Below are positions 52,633 to 61,811 of a stretch of DNA of 64,000 nt, piece by piece. The stretch is taken from contig NC_003228.3 of assembly GCF_000025985.1 (NCBI RefSeq), positions 3,224,001 through 3,288,000 on the forward strand, in the 5' to 3' direction. The position numbers were made by a program, and so were the translations under genes. The number at the start of each line of letters is the position of its first letter. The first letter of the stretch is position 1. The DNA is from Bacteroides fragilis NCTC 9343 (GTDB lineage Bacteria; Bacteroidota; Bacteroidia; Bacteroidales; Bacteroidaceae). Below the pieces are notes generated by a model that searched no databases, was not told where the DNA came from, and saw nothing but the letters and a program-made list of their open reading frames with translations.

Positions 52633-53061
52633 ATGACGATTGCTGTTGATTTTGATGGTACCATCGTAGAACACCGCTATCCGAAGATCGGAGAAGAAAT
52701 TCCATTCGCAACAGAAACCCTGAAAATATTGGCTCAGGAGCGACATAAGCTTATCTTATGGACCGTACGCGAAGGAGAATTGCTTGAAGAAGCGATTGAA
52801 TGGTGCCGCCAACGGGGAGTCTTTTTCTATTCTGTCAACAAGGACTATCCGGAAGAAGAAAAGAGTCATAACGGATTCTCCCGTAAACTGAAAGCAGACC
52901 TGTTTATTGATGACCGGAACCTGGGAGGTTTGCCTGACTGGGGAACCATCTACCAGATGATCCATGAACAAAAGCCATACGAACCTGTTCTATGTGACAG
53001 GCAGAAACCGACCGGCGATTTAAGCTGGATAGAGAAACTGCTCGGCAAACGTAACAAATAA
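52633..53061 (+). CDS. HAD-superfamily hydrolase-like protein
   Basis: This 142-residue protein has the HAD motif I nucleophile in IAVDFDGTIVEH, motif II in LILWTVREGE and a DLFIDDRNLGG motif IV, with almost no cap domain. It is frequently found next to ManC in Bacteroides capsule loci; it probably dephosphorylates a sugar phosphate or similar small molecule, with substrate unknown. Confidence 0.82.
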   Translation: MTIAVDFDGTIVEHRYPKIGEEIPFATETLKILAQERHKLILWTVREGELLEEAIEWCRQRGVFFYSVNKDYPEEEKSHNGFSRKLKADLFIDDRNLGGLPDWGTIYQMIHEQKPYEPVLCDRQKPTGDLSWIEKLLGKRNK

Positions 53062-53076
53062 AGAAAGAGGTTAACA

Positions 53077-54126
53077 ATGAACAATCATGTAGTAATTATG
53101 GCCGGTGGCATAGGAAGTCGATTTTGGCCCATGAGTACACCGGAATGTCCCAAACAATTCATAGATATATTGGGATGTGGGAAAACACTGATTCAGCTAA
53201 CTGTAGAGAGATTCGGTAATGTTTGTCCACAGGAGAACATGTGGGTGGTCACTTCGGAAAAGTATATAGATACTATTCGGGAGCAACTGCCGGGTATCCC
53301 GGAAAGTAATATACTGGCAGAACCCTGTCCCAGAAATACAGCTCCCTGCATTGCGTATGCCTGCTGGAAAATAAAAAAGAAATATCCGGAAGCCAACATT
53401 GTCGTGACTCCTTCCGATCAAGTGGTAATCGATACCACTGAATTTCGCAGGGTGATTGAGAAAGCGCTTTTGTTCACTGATAAAAGCAGTGCCATCATCA
53501 CATTGGGAATAAAACCTGCCCGTCCGGAAACCGGATATGGATATATCGCCGCAGGTGAACCGATAACGAGAGACAAAGAAATATTCCACGTAGAAGCATT
53601 CAAGGAAAAGCCTGATAAAGAAACTGCTGAAAAATATCTGGCAGCAGGCAACTACTTCTGGAATGCAGGAATATTCGTTTGGAATGTGAGAACGATCACA
53701 GCCGTAATGCGGGTATATGCACCGGGGATAGCTCAGATTTTCGACCGGATATATCCCGACTTTTATACAGAACGCGAGGAAGAAAGCGTGAAGAAGCTAT
53801 TCCCCACTGCCGAAAGTATCTCGATAGATTATGCAGTGATGGAAAAAGCGGAAGAGATTTATGTATTACCTGCCCAAATGGGGTGGTCGGACTTAGGTAC
53901 CTGGGGAGCATTACACACCTTGTTGCCAAAAGATAAAGAAGGCAATGCAACAGTAGGACCGGATATCCGGATGTATGAAAGCCGAAACTGCATGGTGCAC
54001 GCCTCACAGGAAAAACGAGTAGTCATACAAGGGCTGAACGATTACATCATAGCCGAAAAAGACAATATATTATTAATATGCCAGTTATCAGAAGAGCAAC
54101 GAATTAAAGATTTCTCAAAAGAATAA
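53077..54126 (+). CDS. manC: Mannose-1-phosphate guanylyltransferase
   Basis: This 349-residue nucleotidyltransferase has MAGGIGSRFWPMSTPECPKQ and FKEKPDKETAEKYLA, with the WNAGIFVW motif. Only the GDP-mannose pyrophosphorylase domain is present; the C-terminal isomerase domain of bifunctional ManC is absent. It makes GDP-mannose for the capsule. It is the last gene of the unit and is followed by a strong terminator. Confidence 0.95.
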   Translation: MNNHVVIMAGGIGSRFWPMSTPECPKQFIDILGCGKTLIQLTVERFGNVCPQENMWVVTSEKYIDTIREQLPGIPESNILAEPCPRNTAPCIAYACWKIKKKYPEANIVVTPSDQVVIDTTEFRRVIEKALLFTDKSSAIITLGIKPARPETGYGYIAAGEPITRDKEIFHVEAFKEKPDKETAEKYLAAGNYFWNAGIFVWNVRTITAVMRVYAPGIAQIFDRIYPDFYTEREEESVKKLFPTAESISIDYAVMEKAEEIYVLPAQMGWSDLGTWGALHTLLPKDKEGNATVGPDIRMYESRNCMVHASQEKRVVIQGLNDYIIAEKDNILLICQLSEEQRIKDFSKE

Positions 54127-54154
54127 ATGTTGATCCCTTTCAATATTTATAAAT

Positions 54155-54265
54155 CCCGGTTATAATACCGGGTGTAGGGGCGTCCCGATGCGAATCGTGA
54201 CTGCTTTTATTTGTTTTGTTTGTGTGTGTTCCTCCGGCCAGGCGTGGTCGGAGGAACATTTTTTT
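54155..54265 (+). terminator. Terminator region after manC
   Basis: CCCGGT-TATAAT-ACCGGG (54155-54172) is followed by a stronger hairpin GTTCCTCCG/CGGAGGAAC (54228-54257) and seven T residues. The second is a good rho-independent terminator for the capsule unit. Confidence 0.8.
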
Positions 54266-54393
54266 ATGCCCGTATTCTACAACTTGTGATTCAAGATCCA
54301 ATCCGAAAATTTCTTTAAAGACTATCTCGTCCAAGTCACCAATCTCAACCTTAAAATGAAAGATTCATACCAAATGTTTCAACGATAAAGTAT

Positions 54394-54442
54394 AAAAAAA
54401 GCTTCCGGTCCTTCTTTTAAAAAAAGGAACCGGAAGCTTTTA
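54394..54442. terminator. Bidirectional terminator between manC and oadB
   Basis: GCTTCCGGTCC (54401-54411) pairs with the complementary GGAACCGGAAGC arm ending at 54437. An A-run lies before and a T-run after, so it works in both directions. The rest of 54127-54553 shows no gene. Confidence 0.85.
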
Positions 54443-54553
54443 TACAAATTAATTATGCAGATTCCTATTTAAGATTCAGCCTGATCTGTTATGGTCCAGG
54501 AAATAAAGGCCAACAGAATATAGCCAAACAAAATAGCAACCGGTCAGCCCGGA

Positions 54554-55792
54554 TTAAGACAGAAAAGAGATCAGCACCCCTGCCGCTACGGCAGACCCGA
54601 TCACTCCCGAGATATTGCTGGCCATACAATATTGCAATACATGATTTTTAGGATCATATTTCAAAGCAATGTCATTGGCTACACGGCTGGCCATAGGAAC
54701 CGCACTAAGTCCCGTAGCACCAATCAGCGGATTAATCTTTTTCTTCGTAAACAGATTCACCAGTTTCACAAAGAAGATACCTCCTGCTATCGACAAAGCA
54801 AAAGCCAGGAATCCTCCTACCACAATACCGATAGTCGTCCAGTTCAGGAAAGCTTCACTTGTCATCGTGGCTCCTACCGACAAACCCAGGAAAATGGTTG
54901 CCGCATTCATGATACTATTCGAAGCTGCGTCAAACAGACGGAAAGTATTGGCACCGATCTCTTTCACCAGGTTACCGAACATCAGCATACCGATCAAGGG
55001 CACTGCACTCGGTACAAACAGAGCCACGACCGTAGTCACCACAATCGGGAAAATAATTTTCAATACACGGAGGTTTTTAATTTCCGTTTTCGATGGATAT
55101 TTCTTCTCCTGCTCTTTCATATTGATACTCAGTTCCTTCTTGGTACACAAAAGACGAACGACCAGTGGAATGATAACCGGAACCAATGCCATATAAGAAT
55201 AGGCGGCAATCGCGATCGGGCCCAATAGATGCGGAGCCAACTTGATGGTGGTAAAGATGGCCGTAGGTCCGTCCGCACCACCGATAATTCCCAAAGAAGC
55301 TGCTTCACTGGGTGTAAATCCCATCAGGATAGCTACCAACAACACAGTAAAGATACCCAATTGAGCGGCAGCCCCGAATATAGACAGACGCAGATTGCGA
55401 AGCATCGGTCCGAAGTCCGTCAAGGCCCCCACTCCCATAAAAATGATCGGGGGAAGGAACCCTGTCTTTATAAGCATATAATACACAAAGTTCATCAGTC
55501 CCAATTCATGAGCAATATCATGGAGAGGCATCTCCCAGATATTCTTCATTACTCCGTTCACCAGGATCATGCCATTCTCGTCAGCCTGTATCACTCCCAT
55601 TCCTCCGCCGGGGAAGTTAGCCAACAGCACTCCAAAGGCAATCGGCACCAATAAAAGAGGCTCGTATTGTTTCTTTATACCCAGATACAAGAGAACGAAG
55701 GCAATGACATACATCACCAGAAACTGCGGTTCGGCAACAATATTGCTGAAGGCAGTCATATCATATAATTTTTCAAATATTCCGTTCATCAT
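54554..55792 (-). CDS. oadB: Oxaloacetate decarboxylase beta subunit (sodium pump)
   Basis: A 412-residue membrane protein with about nine to eleven helices. The sodium-channel motifs are visible: GIIGGADGPTAIF, with its key Asp, and NSIMNAATIFLGLSVG. It decarboxylates carboxybiotin and drives sodium out of the cell. It overlaps oadA by 4 bp. In Bacteroides this complex contributes a sodium gradient during fermentation; a methylmalonyl-CoA-specific role is less likely given the OadA neighbour. Confidence 0.93.
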   Translation of the reverse strand: MMNGIFEKLYDMTAFSNIVAEPQFLVMYVIAFVLLYLGIKKQYEPLLLVPIAFGVLLANFPGGGMGVIQADENGMILVNGVMKNIWEMPLHDIAHELGLMNFVYYMLIKTGFLPPIIFMGVGALTDFGPMLRNLRLSIFGAAAQLGIFTVLLVAILMGFTPSEAASLGIIGGADGPTAIFTTIKLAPHLLGPIAIAAYSYMALVPVIIPLVVRLLCTKKELSINMKEQEKKYPSKTEIKNLRVLKIIFPIVVTTVVALFVPSAVPLIGMLMFGNLVKEIGANTFRLFDAASNSIMNAATIFLGLSVGATMTSEAFLNWTTIGIVVGGFLAFALSIAGGIFFVKLVNLFTKKKINPLIGATGLSAVPMASRVANDIALKYDPKNHVLQYCMASNISGVIGSAVAAGVLISFLS

Positions 55793-57624
55793 CCTATCTT
55801 CATTAATACATCATCTTCAGAAACCGTATCACCGGGATTTGCAGAAATAGCTGTTACCGTTCCACCAAATTCGGCGCGGATGGCATTATAGGTTTTCATT
55901 GCTTCCACGTAGCAAAGCACATCACCTTCTTTCACCGCATCGCCTACCTTGAGCGGAGTCTCTTGCGCATTCTTTACCAGGAAGAATTTTCCTTCAAGCG
56001 GAGAAAGTACCTCTTTCCCTTCACCTGCAGCAGCAGACGGTTGTGAAGCCGGTGCAACAGGCAGTTCCGTGTCTCCGTAAGCAACTGTCACCCGGTAAGC
56101 TTGCCCGTCTACCTGTACCGTAAGTGTTTTAGGTTTCGCTTCTTCCGTAGGCACCTGCTCTTTCTCAGCCCTGCGTTTTGCTACATCAGCCAAAAAATCC
56201 TCTTTCGCTTTTCCGCTCTTATAAGCTTCATATTGAGCCGGATGCATCGCATATTCAAAGAGTTCTTCATCGTCCTCGCCTGTCTCCCACTTCTTTTCTT
56301 TCATTAGTTTGCGATATTTCTCAAGATCATCCGGATAGTTATCCTGCGGATTTCCCTCAAAGAATTTCCGTCCTTCTCTCTCGGCTTTCTCTATAATTTC
56401 AGGAGCGAGCTTGCCCGGCAGACGTCCGGCTTTGCCCAGAATCATATCCCAAATATCATCAGCGATCATTCCCCAACGCTCTTTTCCTTTCTCCATCGCG
56501 ATAACGTTCATCATCGAAAGATTTTTCACATACTGGCTGAAAGGAGTAACCAAAGGAGGATATCCGACGCGGGGCCATACATAAGCCACTTCATTGAACA
56601 ACTTGATCAGAAGCTGATCTTGTGTCATAAAAGGAAGATTGTGTTTTGCCTTATACTTATTAATAGATTCCAGGTTCGTTTCCAAATCTGCCATCAGGCT
56701 TCCCATCATTCCGCCCGGAAGTCCCGGAGCTATCAACAATGAATTCATCAACCGGTTTTTCGGACTGATATACAGTCCCAGAAAGTCGTCCATGAATTCC
56801 TGAATCAGGGCACGCACCTTCATATAGGCCTCCATATTAATCTCAGGTACCTGGAATCCCGCATCTTTCAACATGGCCTGTACACTCAATAAATCGGCAT
56901 GTCCTGTGCCCCACGACAACGGTTCCATTCCGACATCTACATAATCACACCCGGCTTCACATACTTCCAAAATGCTGGCCATGTTAAAGCCCGGTCCTGC
57001 ATGGCTGTGATATTGAATAGGAATATCGGGATGCGCAGCTTTGACATTTGCCACAATCTTGCCCAAAGAAACGGGGCGTCCGATACCTGCCATGTCTTTA
57101 ATGCAAATCTCGTCCGCCCCCAGTTTTATCAGTTCCAGTGCCATATTGGTGTAATATTCCACCGTATGGATTGGCGAATGGGTGATACAAAGCGAACATT
57201 GCGAAATCATTCCTGCATCTTTGGCATAAGTGATAGAAGGAGCGATATTGCGTACATCATTCAGCCCACAGAATGTACGGGTGATATCCGTCCCCTGTGC
57301 TTTCTTTACTTTATAAAACAACTTACGCACATCGGCCGGAACAGGACTCATACGAAGCCCGTTGAGAGCACGATCCAACATGTGTGTCTGTATCCCGGCT
57401 TCATGGAAAGGCTTTGTCCATGCACGCACCGATTTATTCGGGTTTTCACCAAACAATAAATTTACCTGTTCAAAACCACCGCCGTTTGTTTCTACCCGGG
57501 CAAAACATCCCATTTCAACAATAGCAGGTGCTACCTTCACCAACTGGTCTACCCGAGGCACATATTTACCGGCAGACTGCCACATGTCTCTAAAAACCAG
57601 ACTAAATTTTACTTCTCTTTTCAT
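55789..57624 (-). CDS. oadA: Oxaloacetate decarboxylase alpha subunit with biotin domain
   Basis: A 611-residue protein: carboxyltransferase TIM barrel (about 5-290, with FRDMWQS at the start and CIKDMAGIG, YHSHAGPG inside), the conserved PYC/OadA domain (about 300-500), an Ala/Pro linker, and a biotinyl domain (about 540-611). The biotin-accepting Lys577 is in EAMKTY, so the usual EAMKM has Thr instead of the second Met; this does not abolish biotinylation in general. It transfers the carboxyl group of oxaloacetate to biotin. Confidence 0.93.
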   Translation of the reverse strand: MKREVKFSLVFRDMWQSAGKYVPRVDQLVKVAPAIVEMGCFARVETNGGGFEQVNLLFGENPNKSVRAWTKPFHEAGIQTHMLDRALNGLRMSPVPADVRKLFYKVKKAQGTDITRTFCGLNDVRNIAPSITYAKDAGMISQCSLCITHSPIHTVEYYTNMALELIKLGADEICIKDMAGIGRPVSLGKIVANVKAAHPDIPIQYHSHAGPGFNMASILEVCEAGCDYVDVGMEPLSWGTGHADLLSVQAMLKDAGFQVPEINMEAYMKVRALIQEFMDDFLGLYISPKNRLMNSLLIAPGLPGGMMGSLMADLETNLESINKYKAKHNLPFMTQDQLLIKLFNEVAYVWPRVGYPPLVTPFSQYVKNLSMMNVIAMEKGKERWGMIADDIWDMILGKAGRLPGKLAPEIIEKAEREGRKFFEGNPQDNYPDDLEKYRKLMKEKKWETGEDDEELFEYAMHPAQYEAYKSGKAKEDFLADVAKRRAEKEQVPTEEAKPKTLTVQVDGQAYRVTVAYGDTELPVAPASQPSAAAGEGKEVLSPLEGKFFLVKNAQETPLKVGDAVKEGDVLCYVEAMKTYNAIRAEFGGTVTAISANPGDTVSEDDVLMKIG

Positions 57625-57658
57625 TTCCGTTTTCGGTATTATTCTATAAGATTAATTT

Positions 57659-57916
57659 TCAGATTTTCTCGATTTTAGCCACTTTCCCTTTTCCCTGAGT
57701 CACCACATTAACGGCCGCCGTAATGGCTGCAACAATATTTCCGGGAATAGGAACCGGTGATTGGGCACCTTGCTTTGCAGGAAGCTGTTCTTCAGGAGCA
57801 TATTTATTAACCAACGAGATAAGTAACTTTCCTAAATAGATCACAATGAGGAGGATAGCAAAGACAGTTGCCATCCCGACTACCATCAGTAGGAGCGCTG
57901 TTTCCAAATTTTCCAT
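57659..57916 (-). CDS. oadG: Oxaloacetate decarboxylase gamma subunit
   Basis: An 85-residue protein with one N-terminal membrane helix (LLLMVVGMATVFAILLIVIY) and a polar tail ending in basic residues, the OadG pattern. It holds the alpha and beta subunits together and binds zinc in known members. It is the first gene of oadG-oadA-oadB, 34 bp upstream of oadA. Confidence 0.88.
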   Translation of the reverse strand: MENLETALLLMVVGMATVFAILLIVIYLGKLLISLVNKYAPEEQLPAKQGAQSPVPIPGNIVAAITAAVNVVTQGKGKVAKIEKI

Positions 57917-58012
57917 ATAATTAAATTATTAGTAAACAATGTCGATTTGCAAAAAATCGTTCGAATTTAGCAATAATTTATTAATAAGTGAAAGATAAAA
58001 AACTTAAAAAAC

Positions 58013-58074
58013 ACAAAAGCGATCAGGCGGCTCAAAATGTAATTATACATTTTGAGCCGCCTGATCGCTTTTGT
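58013..58074 (-). terminator. Very long perfect hairpin after the 5'-nucleotidase gene
   Basis: 29-bp perfect stem (58013-58041 with 58046-58074) and a 4-nt ATTA loop, followed on the minus strand by T-rich sequence. It ends the nucleotidase transcript 16 bp after its stop and shields the oad operon. Confidence 0.85.
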
Positions 58075-58089
58075 CTTAGCTCTGATTTT

Positions 58090-59727
58090 TTACTTTTGTA
58101 CTATGGGTATCGGCGCAGCCTCAGAGGAGACAAACCCTTTCAGACTCTTCAAATAATCGATAAAAGCCACAGTTGTTTCAAGATTCTGACTATTAAAATC
58201 TCCTATTTCATAACCTGAAAATAATTTGCTGTCATAACCGTCGCCACCCGAGGTGATGAAAGCATCCAATACAACGATACATTTATCGTCATCACGGATT
58301 ATCTTATTGGTACGGCAGTCGGTTATCGTTTCAACATTTCCTTTCGAATTCAAATGTAGTTTTAAATAAGAAGTTTGCAGAAAACCGTTTTTATTCCTGC
58401 GTCCATCGTCCAATAATTGCTTCAACCGTTCACCCGTAAATTCATAAGCCACCACGTTACCACCGAATGGAAGCACATTGCCGGCACGCAACCTTGTGAC
58501 CTCACCCGCCGGAATACTGGCACGTAAACCACCAAAATGATTTACCCCAATGACAGGCAACACTTTCAATTCGGCAGGCACTTTTTCATTCTCTAAGAAA
58601 CTCCGGACGTAGGCAGCTGTCACATAAGCTCCCACCGGAGTGTACTCCCATTTATTAATGGTACGATCGTGGATCAGGGCATCTTTTGCCAAAATCAGCT
58701 TTTCCGACAGTCCGTATACCGCCAATACTTTATCGACCAACGAATCGATATGTGCATTAGACGGCCCCTCTGTCCGAATTGTATCGCCTCCTATATAAGA
58801 GATGCGATTGCCGCCCTCTTCTTTCACTACTCTAAAATCCAACTTACCGATATGAGTACCGTTTACCCCTGCCTGGATAATGGGTACATCGTTCACCTTA
58901 CTAAGAACAACTTCGTGAGAATGCCCGGAAATGATTGCGTCCACTCCTTTCAGGAAAGGCAGCAATTTAGCATTCTCCTCTTCTATAATATCTCTATTCT
59001 TCATGTTAGTGCCGATATGCATCAAGAGGACTACCATATCCACTTTGCCTTCTTTCTTCAACCGACAGGCAGTCTCGACACGGGCTGCATATACAGGATG
59101 CACAAAAGCCAGTCCCTTTATATTTTCCGGACTCGTTTTATGTGCCGTATCAGTCGTTGTCAACCCTACGAAAGCCACCCGCACCGTTCCTCCATTCTTC
59201 AGATTCAGAGTCACAATCCGGTAAGGTTTAGCCCACTCCAACGTATCTCCCCGATCCGTTATAATATTGGCTGCCACAAAATTCATATATACCTTCGCCG
59301 TATCCGTCAGATAGGGTAATCCCCAATCAAACTCGTGATTACCTACAGCGGACATTCTTACATCCATTTCCTGAAACATTTCCGGTAACGGATTGCCTCT
59401 GGTTATTCTTGAGAAATAACTTCCGCTGAAATTATCTCCGACAGAAAGCACGATGGTATTTTTATTTTTCTCTTTCTGTGTCAACACTGTTTGTACCAGT
59501 TGGCCGGCTCCGGGAACACCCTTATCGCAGGCAAAGGCTCCATGAAAATCGTTAAATGATACAAGTGACAAGGTATCTGTCACATTTCCCTTGACAACAG
59601 GTATTACAGTATTCGATTTATGCTCTTTCCTTTTTTCCACTTTGACAGGTGTCTGTGCTCCTCCCCCCGTAAAAAAGCAAAGCATCAACCCCAATGAAGC
59701 AATCTTCCGGATATGCAATTTTTCCAT
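58090..59727 (-). CDS. 5'-nucleotidase/UshA-family metallophosphatase
   Basis: This 545-residue protein has a signal peptide followed by the calcineurin-type phosphatase domain (about 50-300): SFNDFHG, GDNFSGSYF, GNHEFDWG and ISGHSHE supply the metal ligands. The C-terminal 5'-nucleotidase domain (about 330-530) has the substrate-pocket pattern NHFGGLRASIPAG and ITSGGDGYD. It hydrolyses nucleotides in the periplasm. In many Bacteroides the two domains are separate genes; here they are in one. Promoter: -7 TACCTTTG at 59754-59761 on the minus strand. Confidence 0.92.
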   Translation of the reverse strand: MEKLHIRKIASLGLMLCFFTGGGAQTPVKVEKRKEHKSNTVIPVVKGNVTDTLSLVSFNDFHGAFACDKGVPGAGQLVQTVLTQKEKNKNTIVLSVGDNFSGSYFSRITRGNPLPEMFQEMDVRMSAVGNHEFDWGLPYLTDTAKVYMNFVAANIITDRGDTLEWAKPYRIVTLNLKNGGTVRVAFVGLTTTDTAHKTSPENIKGLAFVHPVYAARVETACRLKKEGKVDMVVLLMHIGTNMKNRDIIEEENAKLLPFLKGVDAIISGHSHEVVLSKVNDVPIIQAGVNGTHIGKLDFRVVKEEGGNRISYIGGDTIRTEGPSNAHIDSLVDKVLAVYGLSEKLILAKDALIHDRTINKWEYTPVGAYVTAAYVRSFLENEKVPAELKVLPVIGVNHFGGLRASIPAGEVTRLRAGNVLPFGGNVVAYEFTGERLKQLLDDGRRNKNGFLQTSYLKLHLNSKGNVETITDCRTNKIIRDDDKCIVVLDAFITSGGDGYDSKLFSGYEIGDFNSQNLETTVAFIDYLKSLKGFVSSEAAPIPIVQK

Positions 59728-59753
59728 AAGTATATTCTTTTATTTATTTTCCA

Positions 59754-59784
59754 CAAAGGTAAAAAAAATATATCCAAAAGCAAC
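59754..59784 (-). promoter_or_regulatory. Promoter of the 5'-nucleotidase gene
   Basis: -7 TACCTTTG (59754-59761), a 19-bp spacer, then GTTG (59781-59784) on the minus strand. Confidence 0.55.
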
Positions 59785-59903
59785 GCACCACAAATAAAAG
59801 TTATACGAGCAAACAACCGGAACGGTAAACTGAATACAAAAAATCTGCTGAAACATTTAGAACATTCCAGCCGATTCTCTTTGTAATGAATATTATAGTT
59901 TCA

Positions 59904-60047
59904 CTACATCTTCCTGATCGTATCCACCACTCTCCTGATATCCTCATCTGTCAATGTAGGTCCCGAAGGCAGACACAGACCGATATTAAATAAACGTTCA
60001 CTCGTACCATTCCCATAGAATAGAGCATCCGTAACTGCAGTTCCCCT
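59904..60047 (-). pseudogene. C-terminal remnant of a DegT/DnrJ/EryC1-type aminotransferase
   Basis: The minus strand encodes about 47 in-frame residues ending in SERLFNIGLCLPSGPTL and TDEDIRRVVDTIRKM before a TAG stop, which is exactly the C-terminus of sugar aminotransferases of this family. Upstream of it the match stops at a C-rich hairpin near 60041-60063, so the rest of the gene has been lost. It is a scar of an earlier polysaccharide gene. Confidence 0.7.
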
Positions 60048-60106
60048 CCCCCGAGGGGAAAGAGGATTCTGTTCCTCTACCAATACCAGGATACGCCTTT
60101 AATACA

Positions 60107-60238
60107 ATGGCCCACAATTATCTGGGTCTGGCAGATATCCTGAAAAGATTAGGCATTAACGAGGTGAACGAAGTAAATGCCATTCTCAGACTGTCAGATT
60201 ATGAAAGAGAGGGAACAGTACAGCCCCTCTTTTCATAG
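60107..60238 (+). pseudogene. Small fragment of unknown origin
   Basis: A 43-codon frame (MAHNYLGLADILKRLGINEV...) stays open upstream without a proper start or ribosome binding site. It looks like the end of a longer helical protein. I do not recognise the family. The rest of 59728-60635 shows no gene. Confidence 0.3.
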
Positions 60239-60635
60239 TTGACAAAAAAGCAAGTATATCGGTTTTAGTCTACAGAGATCTTCAGTAGGCCTAAGAAGTA
60301 AAGATCAGACTTAACAAACTGAAATACAAACCATTCAAAGTTCAAAACATCTGTCAGTAAAAGCTTTGTTTTAACACAGAGTTAAAGTTTATTCTTTGGA
60401 TGCAAATAACAAGTGTTTTAAATGCAAAAGGCTTGTTATTTGCACACAAGAATAAAAATGGCTGAGAAAGGGAGTTAACAATGTTAATTATAAGGATAAC
60501 AAACTGTATTTATAAAAATACTTTCTTGTATCAGAGAGACCACTCTATTTTAACGAAATCTTCCAATTTATATAGTAAAGCATATAAAGGTTTATTCCAT
60601 AGTTCAACACAAGTAGAGAATCTAGCCTGAAATCA

Positions 60636-61292
60636 TTAAAAGTTAAAACGGATACCGGAATTCCAAACCCATTCCCAACGCTTATAAATAACATTGTACT
60701 GATACTCTATCCCTGTTTTTAACTGTAATTTCTTATTGAGACTATAAGAAAAGCCTATACCCACATAATATGGAGTAGCTGTAGTTGGCAATATTATTGT
60801 TCGGTTCTTATCAATAGTATAGCCACCATAAACACGATACGCCAAATGGTCTGTAAACTTAAACTGTATATCAGTTTTCCTCTTTATCAATACTCGGGGA
60901 TCCCCTATATCCAACTGGGATTTTACAAATAACTGTTTATTGCCCAACATGTGGACATTCATGAAGAGCGAATCTTGCCGGATATTCAACTCATTAACTT
61001 TAAAAGTGGATATATGGTATTTACCTGTAAAGACGTTAGGTCTGTACAATAGGAAATCTTTGATTAGTAAAATGGCAGAACGAGATTGAGATTTAAATAA
61101 GCGTCGTGGAGAAGAAAAAGCTCTGTCGAGTTCTCTTAATGCCTCCCGGTTAATTCGGATTTCAGCTTGTCCTGCTAATATTTTCTTTAACATCAAAGAG
61201 TCATTTTGTGTCCACACATTTTGTTCTTGTCCTTGCATGACCAAAGGCAAACATAAAGAAAATATGATAAATAAAATGAATCTCATCAACAC
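60636..61292 (-). CDS. Hypothetical envelope protein
   Basis: This 218-residue protein has a signal peptide (RFILFIIFSLCLPLVMQG). The middle has a basic helix (FSSPRRLFKSQSRSAILL). The C-terminal third has alternating beta-strands with aromatic ends (YRVYGGYTI, YYVGIGFSYSL) and finishes in FNF, suggesting a small outer-membrane barrel. No known domain recognised. It is a lone gene in an AT-rich region. Confidence 0.6.
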   Translation of the reverse strand: MLMRFILFIIFSLCLPLVMQGQEQNVWTQNDSLMLKKILAGQAEIRINREALRELDRAFSSPRRLFKSQSRSAILLIKDFLLYRPNVFTGKYHISTFKVNELNIRQDSLFMNVHMLGNKQLFVKSQLDIGDPRVLIKRKTDIQFKFTDHLAYRVYGGYTIDKNRTIILPTTATPYYVGIGFSYSLNKKLQLKTGIEYQYNVIYKRWEWVWNSGIRFNF

Positions 61293-61811
61293 TTTGCCAT
61301 TAATTAAGAATAATCAATCATGTATTGCATTTCCTTACTTTCATACAATAAATAAACAAGTAACCATATATTATAATTAAGAACATGAAACTTCGATTTG
61401 TCCCTACGCACCCCATAATATTTAACACCATTAAGTATTACTTTACAAGTGTATGTTATTTCATAAAAACACTGGTAAACTGGTCTATTTTATAAGAGGC
61501 TGGCATATTGAAATCAGTAGGTATTTGATATTATTATCCAAGTAAAAAAATACATAAAAATATCACCAAACCACATCTATAATTAAAGATGTAGAGAGAT
61601 AACATTTTATTCTTATTCACATGGAAAATATATTTTTAGTTGTTTTTGCCTACAATCACCACATTCCTTTTAAAATCCTTATTCACAATTATCTTTCTCC
61701 ATTTTCTCAACCTTTCAGATTTTCTCTTTATCTTTGTAGTAGAATAGATTAGCATATAGGCAGATCTATATAGAAAATCATATATTAACTACTTAAAAAT
61801 CAAAAGAGAAT
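61293..61811. other. 519-bp AT-rich gap without a gene
   Basis: No coding frame is recognisable. Near its right end a -7 element TATCTTTG (61729-61736) without a clear -33 partner probably starts transcription of the DUF4494 gene, giving a leader of about 70 nt. Confidence 0.5.

Noticed and set aside
54140..54334. Minus-strand 64-codon frame after manC
   Set aside because: It overlaps the terminator hairpin region, has no domain, and looks like chance coding in a non-coding interval.
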